A stretch of 64,000 bases of DNA from Variovorax beijingensis (GCF_003951285.1 NZ_RXFQ01000012.1:1-64000); one strand, 5' to 3'; shown: positions 49,534-58,872, numbered from the stretch's first letter. Translations and numbers: made by a program. Notes: generated from the sequence alone by a model not told the origin.

Positions 49534-50529
49534 TCATATCTGGGCAGCGCCACTAAGCGGGTCACCGTCCGTCCTTCTTGACACCGTGATGGTGGATCCG
49601 GATTGCGCCATCTCCTCGGTAAGCTTGCGCACGAGTTGGCGCACCCACCGGTGCATGCCCGTGCGATGCGTGCGGTCGTGCCACAGCATGCGGATGATGA
49701 TGGGCTGCACGTTGAGCGGCATGGGTCGCACCTGCAGCGGCAGTGAAAGCGCGTACTGACGGGCCAGCCATGCGGGCAGCGCGGCAACGTGTGGCGAGGC
49801 AGCGACGACGTAAGGCATCAGAAGCATCGAAGACACCTGGACGGACTGCGTGCGTTCAAGGTTCCGCGCTTTCAGCGCCTGATCGATGATCTCTTCCATC
49901 GGGGAGGTGGAAGAGAAGGGCGAACCGAACACCACATGGGTTGATTCCACATATTGCTCGAGGTTCATCGGCTTGCCGTGCAAAGGATGGGATGGACCGC
50001 TGATCAGGGCCAGCTCTTGGCCGAAGAGGTCACTGCAATGCAGTTCCGAATGTGCATCAATATAGAAGCCGAGGGCGATGTCGCATTCGCCTTCCGTGAG
50101 CCATTCACGCAGCTTTTCCGGATCGGGCAGACGTACCTGAAGAGAGATCATTGGCGCCTCGCGCGCGAGCGCCTCAGCCAGTAACGGAATCAACAGTACG
50201 CCCACCGAATCGACAGCCGCGACCGTCAATTTTCCCGCGGTGGCGGCGGGATCGAACGGCCCTTCGGAAGAGAAGATCTCCTCGAGTGCGGCCAATCCTA
50301 TACGTACCTTTCCTGCCAGTGCCCGCGCGCGTTCTGTAGGGATGAACTCATTGCCGGAGCGCACAAAGAGCGCGTCACCGGTGAGCGCGCGCAGCCGCGA
50401 CAGCGCGTGGCTCATGCCAGGCTGGCTCATGTCGAGCCGGTCTGCCGCGCGCGTTACCGATCCTTCAGTGAGCAAGGCATCGAGACAGACGAGTAGGTTC
50501 AGGTCGACGTTCTTCTTGAGCGGGGCCAC
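49534..50529 (-). CDS. LysR-family regulator, divergent to the second catabolic cluster
   Basis: 331 residues of the NodD-like subgroup: VDLNLLVCLDALLTEGSVTR, AADRLDMSQPGMSHALSRLR, ALTGDALFVRSGNEFIPTER. The effector part is FSSTSPMEEIIDQALKARNL and onward. It is divergent from the alpha/beta hydrolase gene at 50713 across about 180 bases, the usual placement for an activator of the adjacent operon, which would use an aromatic or its breakdown product as inducer. Confidence 0.9.
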   Translation of the reverse strand: MAPLKKNVDLNLLVCLDALLTEGSVTRAADRLDMSQPGMSHALSRLRALTGDALFVRSGNEFIPTERARALAGKVRIGLAALEEIFSSEGPFDPAATAGKLTVAAVDSVGVLLIPLLAEALAREAPMISLQVRLPDPEKLREWLTEGECDIALGFYIDAHSELHCSDLFGQELALISGPSHPLHGKPMNLEQYVESTHVVFGSPFSSTSPMEEIIDQALKARNLERTQSVQVSSMLLMPYVVAASPHVAALPAWLARQYALSLPLQVRPMPLNVQPIIIRMLWHDRTHRTGMHRWVRQLVRKLTEEMAQSGSTITVSRRTDGDPLSGAAQI

Positions 50530-50712
50530 TAGTCACCTCCAGGGTTGGTTGGCAATTTTGGGTGGTGCAAGCGGCAGAGGTCAATGCGGACTCGGACTCC
50601 TTGCATCGGACGCGCGCACATCGGCGCCACGAATGCGCGAATGCACGCGGCCTGATTGGCGGGAAGAGCCGCAGCTGTTCGAATTGCCTCCTCCCTTCCA
50701 GGCCTCGCAACA

Positions 50713-51516
50713 ATGCACTCGAATATCACCGATTTCCAACGCCGGTTCCCGCTTATCCGGTGGAGCGCCGAGGGCGAAGATTGGACGATCCGTGATACCG
50801 ATCAGGACGCGGCGCGCATTCCGCTGGTGCTGCTGCCTGGCGCCGGCGGCACCGGGGATGTGTTCTATCGCACCATTGAAGCTCTACGTGGCACACACCG
50901 GGTCATCAGCGTCTCGTATCCGGCACTCGATGACGCGAGTGCCATGGCTTCGGGCCTATTGACGTTGCTGGCGGCGGCGGGCATCAGGTCCTTTGATCTG
51001 TTTGGCTCGTCGTTGGGTGGATATGTGGCGCAGCTTTGCGCGTTACGTGAGCCGCACCGCGTGCGCCGGTGCATGTTCGCCAACACATTCCACGACGCCG
51101 GGTGGCTGCAGAAGAAGATCTCGCGAGAGAAGTTGGCCGCGACGTCCGCCAGCGAACACCTGGAGATCACGCTGGGGCAGCTGCGATCCGCCGGAGAGGA
51201 AACCGCGCAGAAAGCAGATTTCAAGTACACGATGCTGGCCCTCGTCGGCTCGCTTCAGACAGCCGAGATGGCCAAGTCGGCCCTGATGGCGGTTCTCGGC
51301 GCCACACCCATTTCAAAGGTCAACCTGTCCGAGAGCCGGATCGCGCTGCTTGACGCGCGCGACGACGGCGTGGTCGACGATCCCACGCGTGAGGCCATGC
51401 GCGAGCGCTATCTGGGTAGTAGGCAATTCAGGCTGAGCACGGGGGGGCACTACCCCGCACTGCTCAACCCGACTGAGTTCGCCGCAGCGCTGATGACGCA
51501 TTTCAAGGGCGATTGA
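50713..51516 (+). CDS. Alpha/beta hydrolase (maspardin-like)
   Basis: 267 residues. PLVLLPGAGGTGDVFYRTIE carries the oxyanion hole, nucleophile elbow FDLFGSSLGGYVAQLCAL with Ser, acid in ALLDARDDGVVDDPTREAMR, His in LSTGGHYPALLN. It resembles maspardin/ACP33-type hydrolases with a cap domain. In meta-cleavage clusters an alpha/beta hydrolase cleaves the ring-fission product; that role is possible here, but the sequence is not of the BphD type. ATG 50713 is used. The first cupin gene starts 37 bases later. Confidence 0.82.
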   Translation: MHSNITDFQRRFPLIRWSAEGEDWTIRDTDQDAARIPLVLLPGAGGTGDVFYRTIEALRGTHRVISVSYPALDDASAMASGLLTLLAAAGIRSFDLFGSSLGGYVAQLCALREPHRVRRCMFANTFHDAGWLQKKISREKLAATSASEHLEITLGQLRSAGEETAQKADFKYTMLALVGSLQTAEMAKSALMAVLGATPISKVNLSESRIALLDARDDGVVDDPTREAMRERYLGSRQFRLSTGGHYPALLNPTEFAAALMTHFKGD

Positions 51517-51553
51517 TCGCTCAGTCTTTCCACAACGAGCCGGAGGCAACACC

Positions 51554-52093
51554 ATGACGTTTCAGATTTCAAAACCAGCCCGTAACGAGGTGCTGGCCGG
51601 ACTGGCCCGATTCTCGGAGCTGACGCGCTGCAGCTCGGGGCTGCCCGACATGGGCCTGCCTGAGGGCGAGCGCACCTTTCTCAATGTGCTCGGCTTTGAG
51701 CAGCCCGACGGCGGTTACTCGCCTTTCGGCAACGAAGCTCGGGCGCGCATTCGGCACATCAAGGCAGGCTTTGGCCTCTCGTTTATCGCCGCGAAACCCG
51801 GCAAGGGCGTCCTGATGCATGCGCACGACACCGTTGAGACCTTCATGTGTGTCAAGGGTCAGTGGCGCATTGATTGGGAAGGCGACCGGGGCGTCGAGTC
51901 CGTGATGCTCGGCGCTTTGGACTTCATCGCGTGTCCTGTCGGCGTCAACCGTCGCTTCGAATGTGTATCGACAGAACCGGGGGAGGCTGAAGCGTTGCTG
52001 ATCGGAATCATTCAGGGCGAGTCGCCGCGAGGTGTGTATTCGCAGGAGAGCATCAAACGCATGGGAGAGGCAGGGACGCTGAGCGTCCAGTAA
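51554..52093 (+). CDS. Cupin-domain protein 1
   Basis: 179 residues: VLAGLARFSELTRCSSGLPD, FLNVLGFEQPDGGYSPFGNE, then the cupin core GVLMHAHDTVETFMCVKGQW, RIDWEGDRGVESVMLGALDF and PVGVNRRFECVS. It has the HxH...E metal motif (HAHDTVE) in the first cupin block. It is a paralogue of the protein at 52909 (similar length and same order of motifs). Possibly a dioxygenase, isomerase or ligand-binding protein; the reaction is unknown. Confidence 0.8.
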   Translation: MTFQISKPARNEVLAGLARFSELTRCSSGLPDMGLPEGERTFLNVLGFEQPDGGYSPFGNEARARIRHIKAGFGLSFIAAKPGKGVLMHAHDTVETFMCVKGQWRIDWEGDRGVESVMLGALDFIACPVGVNRRFECVSTEPGEAEALLIGIIQGESPRGVYSQESIKRMGEAGTLSVQ

Positions 52094-52127
52094 GCCAGAG
52101 CATATCGAAGATCAATCAAGTAAGAAC

Positions 52128-52871
52128 ATGTCGAATTTAAAGCAACAGAAGACGGCGATCGTGACCGGGGCGTCCAAAGGCATCGGTGCCGAGATCGCCA
52201 TCCGCCTGGCGGCTGACGGTCATGCGGTCGTCATCAACTATGCGCAGGCGACGGCTGAGGCAGACGGTGTCGTAGAAAAGATTCGGGCAGCCGGTGGGCG
52301 AGCCATTGCGGTCAAAGGTGACGTCGCGGCGCTGGACTGCGCCCGCAGCATGTACGACATCGCCGAGTGTGAGTTTGGGCCGGTGGATGTATTCGTCAAC
52401 AACGCGGGCATGCTGCGGAAAGCACCGCTGGCGCAGTCGGATGACGAGATGTTCGAACGCGTCGTCTCAGTCAACCTCGGCGGCTACTTCCGCGGCATGC
52501 GCGAGAGCGCACGCCGCATCCGAGATGGTGGTCGGGTCATCAACATCTCGACGAGTGTGATCGGCTTCTATCACCCTGAGTTCGGTGTTTATGCCGCGAC
52601 CAAGGGTGGCATCGATGCGATGACGCGGATTCTTGCAAAGGAGCTTGGTCCGCGTCAGGTGACCGTCAATGCCGTGGCGCCCGGTCAGGTTGAAACGGCA
52701 CTGTTCCTCGAGGGACGGACCGAAGAGGAACTGCGCTACTACGCGGACCGCGTTCCTCTGGGTCGGCTAGGCCAGCCTACAGACATCGCCGGCATCGTGG
52801 CTTTCCTGGCGGGCCCGGAGGCCGGTTGGCTGAGCGGCCAGGTGATCCGCGTCAACGGGGGCGGCGTCTGA
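52128..52871 (+). CDS. SDR-family oxidoreductase (FabG-like)
   Basis: 247 residues. Cofactor motif TAIVTGASKGIGAEIAIRLA (TGxxxGxG), NNAG, catalytic Ser/Tyr/Lys in STSVIGFYHPEFGVYAATKG with YxxxK, and PGxxxT-type loop VAPGQVETALF. The Asn at the end of strand two (VVINYAQATAEA) is compatible with NADP(H) use. It lies between the two cupin genes (34 and 37 bases from each), so the trio probably works on a common intermediate, for example a dihydrodiol or hydroxy acid. Confidence 0.88.
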   Translation: MSNLKQQKTAIVTGASKGIGAEIAIRLAADGHAVVINYAQATAEADGVVEKIRAAGGRAIAVKGDVAALDCARSMYDIAECEFGPVDVFVNNAGMLRKAPLAQSDDEMFERVVSVNLGGYFRGMRESARRIRDGGRVINISTSVIGFYHPEFGVYAATKGGIDAMTRILAKELGPRQVTVNAVAPGQVETALFLEGRTEEELRYYADRVPLGRLGQPTDIAGIVAFLAGPEAGWLSGQVIRVNGGGV

Positions 52872-52908
52872 GCGCGCCTTCGCAACCAATCAACCAAGAG
52901 ATATAGAA

Positions 52909-53460
52909 ATGCCATTACCTGTCGTCACACCACCCGAGAAAGAGATGTTGAAGGGGCTCGCGCGGTTTTCGGAGCTGGCGCGTTGCAGCTCCGGCTTGCC
53001 TGACATGGAGCTGCCCGAGGGCAGGCGCGCCTTCCTGAACGTGCTAGGCTTCGAGCAGCCCCAGGACGACGCGTACACGTCACCCTTCGGTGACGAGGCC
53101 AAGGCAGCTGTTGGACACCTACGCGCCGGCTTCGGCGTATCGTTCATCGAGTGTGAGCCCGGCACTGGCGTGCTGATGCATAACCACGCGACCGTCGAGA
53201 CTTTCCTGTGCGTCAAGGGACGCTGGCTGATCGAATGGGAAGGCCAGGAGGGAAATGGCTCCATTGAACTGGGCCTGCTCGACTTTTTCGCCTGCCCCGT
53301 CGGTGTGCCGCGTCGCTTCGAATGCCTGGAGGCGGGTTCCGACGAGAAGGTCGGCTTGCTGCTGGGCATGGTCGAAGGCAATGCGCCAGCAGCCGAGTTC
53401 TCACCCAGCGCCTGGCAGCGGATCGAAGAGTTCAAGCGTCAGCAGGCCGTGAGCGCCTGA
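52909..53460 (+). CDS. Cupin-domain protein 2
   Basis: 183 residues: EMLKGLARFSELARCSSGLP, AFLNVLGFEQPQDDAYTSPF, GDEAKAAVGHLRAGFGVSFI, GVLMHNHATVETFLCVKGRW, CPVGVPRRFECLEAGSDEKV. The cupin metal motif is HNHATVE (HxH...E). It is about 60 percent identical by eye to cupin 1 and has the same length, so the pair arose by duplication around the SDR gene. They may form a hetero-oligomer or act on two different intermediates. Confidence 0.8.
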   Translation: MPLPVVTPPEKEMLKGLARFSELARCSSGLPDMELPEGRRAFLNVLGFEQPQDDAYTSPFGDEAKAAVGHLRAGFGVSFIECEPGTGVLMHNHATVETFLCVKGRWLIEWEGQEGNGSIELGLLDFFACPVGVPRRFECLEAGSDEKVGLLLGMVEGNAPAAEFSPSAWQRIEEFKRQQAVSA

Positions 53461-53482
53461 CGGCAGGACAAGACGCCCGCAT

Positions 53483-54094
53483 ATGCTGCTCTATCAATTC
53501 AAGATGGGAACGAATCCCCGCCGGGTCATCATCTACCTGGCGGAAAAAGGCATCGACATCCCGCGTTACGAGCTCGACTATGCCAGTGGGGAGCATCGCT
53601 CGGCCTCATACATGGCGCTCAATCCATCGGGTCGTGCACCGACACTGGTGACGGCAGACGGAACCGCCATTACGGAGTCGGCCGCGATCGTCGAGTATCT
53701 CGAAGAGCTGTACCCGGAGAGGCCCATGCTCGGCACCGACCCGGTCCAGCGGGCGCGTGTCAGGGCGCTTGAGCGGGTGGGGAACGACCTCATCGTGCGT
53801 TCACAGGCCTGGCTGTGGAATCTGGCCGGCGCATTCAAGGCGAAGGAGCCTCAGCCCTCGGCGCTCGTCGCGGCCAAGAACTGGCGCTATGTGGAAGAAC
53901 TTCTCGACTACCTCGAAGTGGCCGTTGGAGATGACGAGTTCCTCGCGGGGACCGCTCCGACGGTCGCGGACTTCACGAACTTTGCCATCTTCCAGACCGC
54001 GCGCGAACGGTTTGATCAGCCATTCGGCACCGACCACCCGAAGCTTGACGCCTGGTACCGCCGCTTTCGCGCGAGGCCGAGTGCGAACTACTGA
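53483..54094 (+). CDS. Glutathione S-transferase
   Basis: 203 residues. N-terminal thioredoxin-like part with YQFKMGTNPRRVIIYLAEKG, LNPSGRAPTLVTADGTAITE and SAAIVEYLEELYPERPML (cis-Pro and ESxAI glutathione site). The C-terminal helical part ends in APTVADFTNFAIFQTARERF and YRRFRARPSA. In aromatic clusters GSTs act as glutathione-dependent isomerases or dehalogenases. The catalytic Ser/Cys near residue 10 is not plain (MGTNPRR). Confidence 0.88.
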   Translation: MLLYQFKMGTNPRRVIIYLAEKGIDIPRYELDYASGEHRSASYMALNPSGRAPTLVTADGTAITESAAIVEYLEELYPERPMLGTDPVQRARVRALERVGNDLIVRSQAWLWNLAGAFKAKEPQPSALVAAKNWRYVEELLDYLEVAVGDDEFLAGTAPTVADFTNFAIFQTARERFDQPFGTDHPKLDAWYRRFRARPSANY

Positions 54095-54360
54095 CCTGCC
54101 AGTGGACGCCGGTGCTTCCCCGCGGCGGCCTTGGCCATGAAGTATGCCCACCATGATTCCCAACCCGCTCCATGTTCTCGACCGTTGCGGCCGTGCACAC
54201 CATGGAACAGGGCGCACTTGCCGGCGTCGACGGGATCAGCCGGCCGCCGGGGTGAATTTCGCGCCCATCGGTGCGGCCTTCCAGCATGTGGCGAAGGACA
54301 TTCGGGCGCCCGCGCTCATGGCACAGCGCCACCCAATCACCCAGACCTAGGACACACGGC
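54095..54360. other. Gap between GST and acetaldehyde dehydrogenase genes
   Basis: 266 bases. Frames on both strands look partly protein-like (plus: [20 protein letters not shown]; minus: [20 protein letters not shown]) but none has a start and family match. It may be a decayed gene, possibly the hydratase missing from the lower pathway, but this is not shown. Confidence 0.3.
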
Positions 54361-55320
54361 ATGACGATAACAAAGTTCAAGGCTGCCATCATCGGCAGCG
54401 GCAACATCGGCACCGATCTGATGATCAAGATCCTGCGCCACGGACGAAACATCGAGATGGGTGCCATGGTCGGCATCGACGTCAAGTCCGATGGCCTGGC
54501 ACGTGCCGCTCGCATGGGCGTGGCCACCACGCACGAAGGCGTCGACGGGCTCGCGCGTCTGCCCGTGTTCGATCAGATCGACATCATCTTCGACGCCACT
54601 TCGGCCGGCGCGCACGTCAAGAACGACGCGTTCCTGCGCAACCTGAAGCCCGGCATCCGGCTGATCGATCTCACGCCTGCGGCCATCGGCCCTTACTGCA
54701 TCCCGGTGATCAACGGCCAGGCGCATCTGGAAGCATTGAACGTCAACATGGTGACCTGCGGCGGCCAGGCGACCATTCCTATGGTGGCGGCGGTCTCGCG
54801 CGTGGCCAAGGTGCACTACGGCGAGATCGTGGCCAGCATCGCGAGCAAGAGCGCAGGAGCTGGCACGCGGGCCAACATCGACGAGTTCACCGAGACAACG
54901 TCCAAGGCCATTGAGGTCGTTGGCGGCGCCGCCAAGGGCAAAGCCATCATCGTGCTCAACCCGGCCGAGCCGCCGCTGATGATGCGCGACACGGTCTACA
55001 CGCTCAGCGAGTTCGCCGACGAGGCGGCGATCGCCGCGTCAGTCGAGCGCATGGCCGCGGACGTTCAGGCTTACGTCCCCGGCTATCGGTTGAAGCAGGC
55101 GGTGCAATTCGACCGCATCGAGGCCGGCGGTCCCATCCGCATCCCCGGTGTGGGCGCGCGTATGCATGGCCTGAAGACCTCCATCTTCTTGGAAGTCGAA
55201 GGTGCGGCGCACTACTTGCCTTCGTATGCCGGCAACCTGGACATCATGACCAGCGCCGCCCTGCGCACCGCCGAATCGATGGCTGAGCGGGTGCTCGAAC
55301 GTGTGGCTGCATACGCCTGA
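54361..55320 (+). CDS. mhpF: Acetaldehyde dehydrogenase (acylating)
   Basis: 319 residues. Rossmann start [20 protein letters not shown], then [20 protein letters not shown], catalytic Cys133 in [20 protein letters not shown], and [17 protein letters not shown]. It turns acetaldehyde plus CoA and NAD into acetyl-CoA. It forms a channelling complex with the aldolase encoded 13 bases downstream. This is the final step of meta-cleavage pathways for phenols, biphenyl and phenylpropionate. Confidence 0.95.
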   Translation: MTITKFKAAIIGSGNIGTDLMIKILRHGRNIEMGAMVGIDVKSDGLARAARMGVATTHEGVDGLARLPVFDQIDIIFDATSAGAHVKNDAFLRNLKPGIRLIDLTPAAIGPYCIPVINGQAHLEALNVNMVTCGGQATIPMVAAVSRVAKVHYGEIVASIASKSAGAGTRANIDEFTETTSKAIEVVGGAAKGKAIIVLNPAEPPLMMRDTVYTLSEFADEAAIAASVERMAADVQAYVPGYRLKQAVQFDRIEAGGPIRIPGVGARMHGLKTSIFLEVEGAAHYLPSYAGNLDIMTSAALRTAESMAERVLERVAAYA

Positions 55321-55333
55321 AGGAGAGCATTCA

Positions 55334-56371
55334 GTGAACCACTCACTCCACAAGAAGATCTACATCTCCGACGTGACGCTGCGCGACGGCAGCCACGCTA
55401 TCCGCCATCAGTACAGCGTGGACCAGGCTAGGCAGATCGCCAAGGCGCTCGACGAGGCCAAGGTCGACTCCATCGAAGTCGCCCACGGTGACGGCTTGAA
55501 GGGGGGTAGCTTCAACTACGGCTTCGGCGCCCACACGGACGTGGAGTGGATCGAAGCGGTAGCCAGCGTGGTCAAGCACGCCAAGATCGCCACGCTGCTG
55601 CTGCCCGGCATCGGAACCGTCCACGACCTGAAGGCCGCCTGCGATGCTGGCGCAAGTATCGTGCGGGTGGCTACGCACTGCACCGAGGCGGATGTCGCGA
55701 GACAGCACATCGAGTACGCACGCCATCTCGGGATGGAGGCCGTCGGCTTTCTGATGATGAGTCACATGACCACGCCGCAGGCGTTGGCCCAACAGGCCAA
55801 ACTGATGGAGAGCTACGGCGCGACCTGCTGCTACGTGGTGGACTCGGGGGGCGCGCTCAACATGAGCGAAGTGCGCGATCGCTTCCGTGCCTTCAAGGAC
55901 ACGCTCCTGCCCGGGACGCACACGGGCATGCATGCCCACCACAACCTGAGCCTGGGCGTGGCCAACAGCATCGTCGCCGTCGAGGAAGGCTGCGACCGGG
56001 TCGATGCCAGCCTGGCCGGCATGGGGGCGGGGGCGGGTAACGCGCCGCTGGAGGTCTTCGTCGCTGCTGCGGCCCGCTTGGGGTGGAGCCATGGTACGGA
56101 CCTCTACAAGCTCATGGATGCGGCCGACGACATCGTGCGTCCACTGCAGGATCGCCCGGTGCGCGTGGACCGCGAAACGCTGGCCCTCGGATACGCCGGT
56201 GTGTACTCGAGCTTCCTGCGCCACTCTGAAATCGCGGCCAAGAAATACGGCCTAAGGACCGTCGATATTTTGGTCGAACTGGGCAAGCGTCGTATGGTCG
56301 GCGGCCAGGAAGACATGATCGTCGATGTCGCACTGGACCTGCTGCGTCAGCGTGAGCACGAAATAGCCTGA
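55334..56371 (+). CDS. mhpE: 4-Hydroxy-2-oxovalerate aldolase
   Basis: 345 residues from a GTG with AAGGAGAG upstream. HMGL-like TIM barrel: [60 protein letters not shown] (metal HxH) and [20 protein letters not shown]; the DmpG communication domain follows. It cleaves 4-hydroxy-2-oxovalerate to pyruvate and acetaldehyde, passing acetaldehyde to MhpF. The preceding 2-oxopent-4-enoate hydratase and the extradiol dioxygenase are not in this window. Confidence 0.95.
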   Translation: MNHSLHKKIYISDVTLRDGSHAIRHQYSVDQARQIAKALDEAKVDSIEVAHGDGLKGGSFNYGFGAHTDVEWIEAVASVVKHAKIATLLLPGIGTVHDLKAACDAGASIVRVATHCTEADVARQHIEYARHLGMEAVGFLMMSHMTTPQALAQQAKLMESYGATCCYVVDSGGALNMSEVRDRFRAFKDTLLPGTHTGMHAHHNLSLGVANSIVAVEEGCDRVDASLAGMGAGAGNAPLEVFVAAAARLGWSHGTDLYKLMDAADDIVRPLQDRPVRVDRETLALGYAGVYSSFLRHSEIAAKKYGLRTVDILVELGKRRMVGGQEDMIVDVALDLLRQREHEIA

Positions 56372-56516
56372 GCACCTATCGGGCGCGTGGGCGTGTGCTC
56401 TTGCGGCGCTTGATTGTTCGCATCGGTTCCCAGGGACGCAATCAATCGGCCACGCGCGCCAGCGCTTAGCACCCGCCTGATGGCGGCCATTCAATAACTA
56501 CTCAAGAGACGAAATC

Positions 56517-57485
56517 ATGCATTCCATCATCCGCCATCTCATCATCGGTCTCAGCGTCCTGGCCGTGGTCAACAGCGCCGCCGTCGCCCAATCCGCCTTT
56601 CCAACTCGCGCTATCCGAATCATCTCGCCCGTGCCTGCCGGCGTGGCGCCGGACGTGATGGCACGCTTGTATGCCGATCAATTGAGCCGCTCACTCGGCC
56701 AGCCGGTAACTGTAGAAAACAAACCTGGCGCTTCCGGGAACATCGCGGCGGATTTCGTGGCCAAGGCGCCAGCGGATGGTTACACCATCTTCTACGCCTA
56801 CAACCAGATCCCGACGATGAACCCGCACCTCTTCCGTAAACTGAGCTATGACATGGCGCGGGATCTGGCGCCGGTCACGCAGACACTGTCCACGGCCTAC
56901 GTGGTTCTCGGCAACAACGACTTCCCGGCCAAAGATCTGGCTGGCGTGATCGACTATGCCCGAAAGAATCCTGAGAAGGTTGCGTATGCGAGCTATGGCC
57001 CGGGTACTGCCGGACACTTAATCTTCGAAGTTCTTCAGGAGCAGACGGGTGTGAAGATGCTGCACGTGCCCTACAAGCAAGGCGCGGTAGCCGACGTGAT
57101 GGGCGGTCAGGTCACCATGCTGGTCGAGCCGTTCCCTTCGGGCGTCCCACTCGCCAAATCGGGCAGGGTGCGAGGCCTAGCCGTGACTTCGGAGCACCGC
57201 GTGGCAGAGCTACCCAACGTTCCCGCGATGAATGAGGCGGTCCCCGACCTGAACCTCGTCGGATGGCAAGGCGTATGGGTGCCTGCTGGCACGCCGCCTG
57301 ACATCGTCGCCAGGCTCAACCTGGAATTTGTCCGGATCACAAAGACGCAGGAGATGCAAAAGCGCATCGCCGATTTCGCGTCAACGCCGATGGGCTCCAG
57401 TCCGCAGGAAATGAAAGCGGCTATTCAGCGTGAGTCGCAGCAGTGGGGTGCACTCATCAAGGCGAAGAACATCACCTTGGACTGA
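56517..57485 (+). CDS. Bug-family substrate-binding protein 2
   Basis: 322 residues. Signal peptide ends near SAAVAQSAFP. The Bug pattern is FPTRAIRIISPVPAGVAPDV, YADQLSRSLGQPVTVENKPG, ASGNIAADFVAKAPADGYTI, ASYGPGTAGHLIFEVLQEQT, LHVPYKQGAVADVMGGQVTM and LNLVGWQGVWVPAGTPPDIV. It binds a carboxylate or aromatic acid. It follows the aldolase after 145 bases and may belong to the same operon. No TctA or TctB genes are present. Confidence 0.9.
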   Translation: MHSIIRHLIIGLSVLAVVNSAAVAQSAFPTRAIRIISPVPAGVAPDVMARLYADQLSRSLGQPVTVENKPGASGNIAADFVAKAPADGYTIFYAYNQIPTMNPHLFRKLSYDMARDLAPVTQTLSTAYVVLGNNDFPAKDLAGVIDYARKNPEKVAYASYGPGTAGHLIFEVLQEQTGVKMLHVPYKQGAVADVMGGQVTMLVEPFPSGVPLAKSGRVRGLAVTSEHRVAELPNVPAMNEAVPDLNLVGWQGVWVPAGTPPDIVARLNLEFVRITKTQEMQKRIADFASTPMGSSPQEMKAAIQRESQQWGALIKAKNITLD

Positions 57486-58000
57486 GTGCGTCCTGGACAA
57501 TGCTGCTCGCAGCGGCCGATGTGTGCGACCTTCTCGTTGAAGGCCGAGTTCACGTCCCAATCCGATGCAAGTTGGTTGCGGAAGAAGTCATCGACTTTGT
57601 TCCTGATCTGTGACTTGACAACACGGATCGGATGACTACAGGGGGTAAGAAGGGCAGGATCAAGTCGATTCCTAAACCTGCGCCTTCACCGAGCGCTCAT
57701 GCAGCACGTAGCTGCCATGCCACCAGCAGCGCAACACTCAGAAGCACTGAGCATATTAGCGCGAAGCCTCCTCCCATTTTGAGAGCCAATGACATCGACA
57801 TCCCAGGGTTCATAACTTTCCGTTCAACAACTAGGCTGGCCAGATCGCCTCTCGGTGCCTTGCCTGCTGAGCGTGTCTTGGGGCAGAACGCCGACGCGCT
57901 CTGACTTCGGAGCCGGTCAGCGGCATCTACAGAGATGGCTTCAATCAGAGGAGCGATTGCCCTGGATGATCGGCGATTTCTCTATTCGGCCGCCGACTTA
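57486..58000. other. Gene-poor stretch with short open frames
   Basis: About 515 bases between the Bug gene and the IS element. One minus-strand frame near 57470-57650 reads RNKVDDFFRNQLASDWDVNS, AFNEKVAHIGRC and looks like a piece of a real protein, without a start or family. A 38-codon hydrophobic frame at 57697-57813 is listed separately. Confidence 0.4.
57697..57813 (-). CDS. Tiny single-helix membrane protein, or chemoreceptor N-terminal scrap
   Basis: 38 residues: MNPGMSMSLALKMGGGFALI, CSVLLSVALLVAWQLRAA. A membrane helix preceded by a GGAAAGTT ribosome site just before the ATG. The pattern SLxLKxGGGFALxxxLLxxVALxxxW resembles the first helix of methyl-accepting chemotaxis proteins, so a cut-off chemoreceptor gene is the main alternative. 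Confidence 0.35.
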   Translation of the reverse strand: MNPGMSMSLALKMGGGFALICSVLLSVALLVAWQLRAA

Positions 58001-58872
58001 GAGCGGCTAACAAAACCCTGTCATCGCCAAGCGCGGGGCATGCGTTTGACGAGCGATGGGACGAATCAGAAACAAAGAAATCAGCGCGGCGCTGTACAAG
58101 AAGATTGCGCCATTGCTGCCCGTGATGACACCTTCAGCCAAGGGCGGGCGGCCACGCCTGAGCGACGCGCAAGCTCTCAACGGCATCCTCTTCGTACTGC
58201 GCACGGGCATCCCCTGGGAAGACCTCCCCCAAGAGTTGGGCTTTGGCAGCGGCATAACCTGCTGGAGGCGACTTCGCGACTGGCAAGCTGCAGGGGTGTG
58301 GCATGGCCTGCATCTGGCACTTCTGGGGGAACTGCGCAGCGCCGACAAGCTCGACTTCAGTCGCGTCAGCATGGACGGGGCCAGCGTGCCCAGCCCCCGG
58401 GGGGTCGCACACGGGGCCCAACCCCACGGACCGGGGCAAGCTCGGCAGCAAGCGCCACCTCATCACGGACCGCCAGGGCATCCCGCTGATCTTCTGCGTC
58501 ACCGGGGCCAATTGCCACGATTCGGTGGTCTTCGAGGAGTTGGTCGACGCCCTGCCGGCGGTGGGTGGCAAGCGGGGCAGGCTGCGTCGAAGGCCCGGGA
58601 AATTGCATGCGGACAAGGGTTACGACTACGCGCGATGCCGTGCCCATCTCAAACGCCGCGGGATCAAGGATCGCATCGCCCGCAGAGGCATCGAACACAA
58701 TGATCGGCTCGGGCGCCAGCGCTGGGTGGTCGAGCGCACTCACTCCTGGCTGGCTGCCTTCGGCAAGCTGCGCACCCGCTTCGAGCGTCGCATCGACGTT
58801 CATGTCGCGCTGCTTTCCCTGGCGTGTTGCGTCATCTGTGTTCGGACTCTTGCCACGTTTTGTTAGCCGCTC
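58001..58872 (+). mobile_element. Complete IS5-family (IS427-group) insertion sequence
   Basis: 872 bases. GAGCGGCTAACAAAAC at 58001-58016 is matched exactly, inverted, by 58857-58872. TTA flanks both sides (57998-58000 and 58873-58875), the 3-base target duplication usual for this group. The transposase lies between. Insertion replaced the last residues of the adjacent XRE gene. Confidence 0.88.
58056..58866 (+). CDS. IS427-group transposase in two frames
   Basis: The first frame (58056 on) encodes the N-terminal part YKKIAPLLPVMTPSAKGGRP, RLSDAQALNGILFVLRTGIP, WEDLPQELGFGSGITCWRRL. The second frame, ending in the TAG at 58864-58866 inside the right terminal repeat, encodes SHTGPNPTDRGKLGSKRHLI, TDRQGIPLIFCVTGANCHDS, HADKGYDYARCRAHLKRRGI, RQRWVVERTHSWLAAFGKLR (DDE). 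The frames meet at a run of six Gs, 58399-58404. Several IS427 elements use programmed frameshifting here; a one-base insertion is the alternative. Confidence 0.85.
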
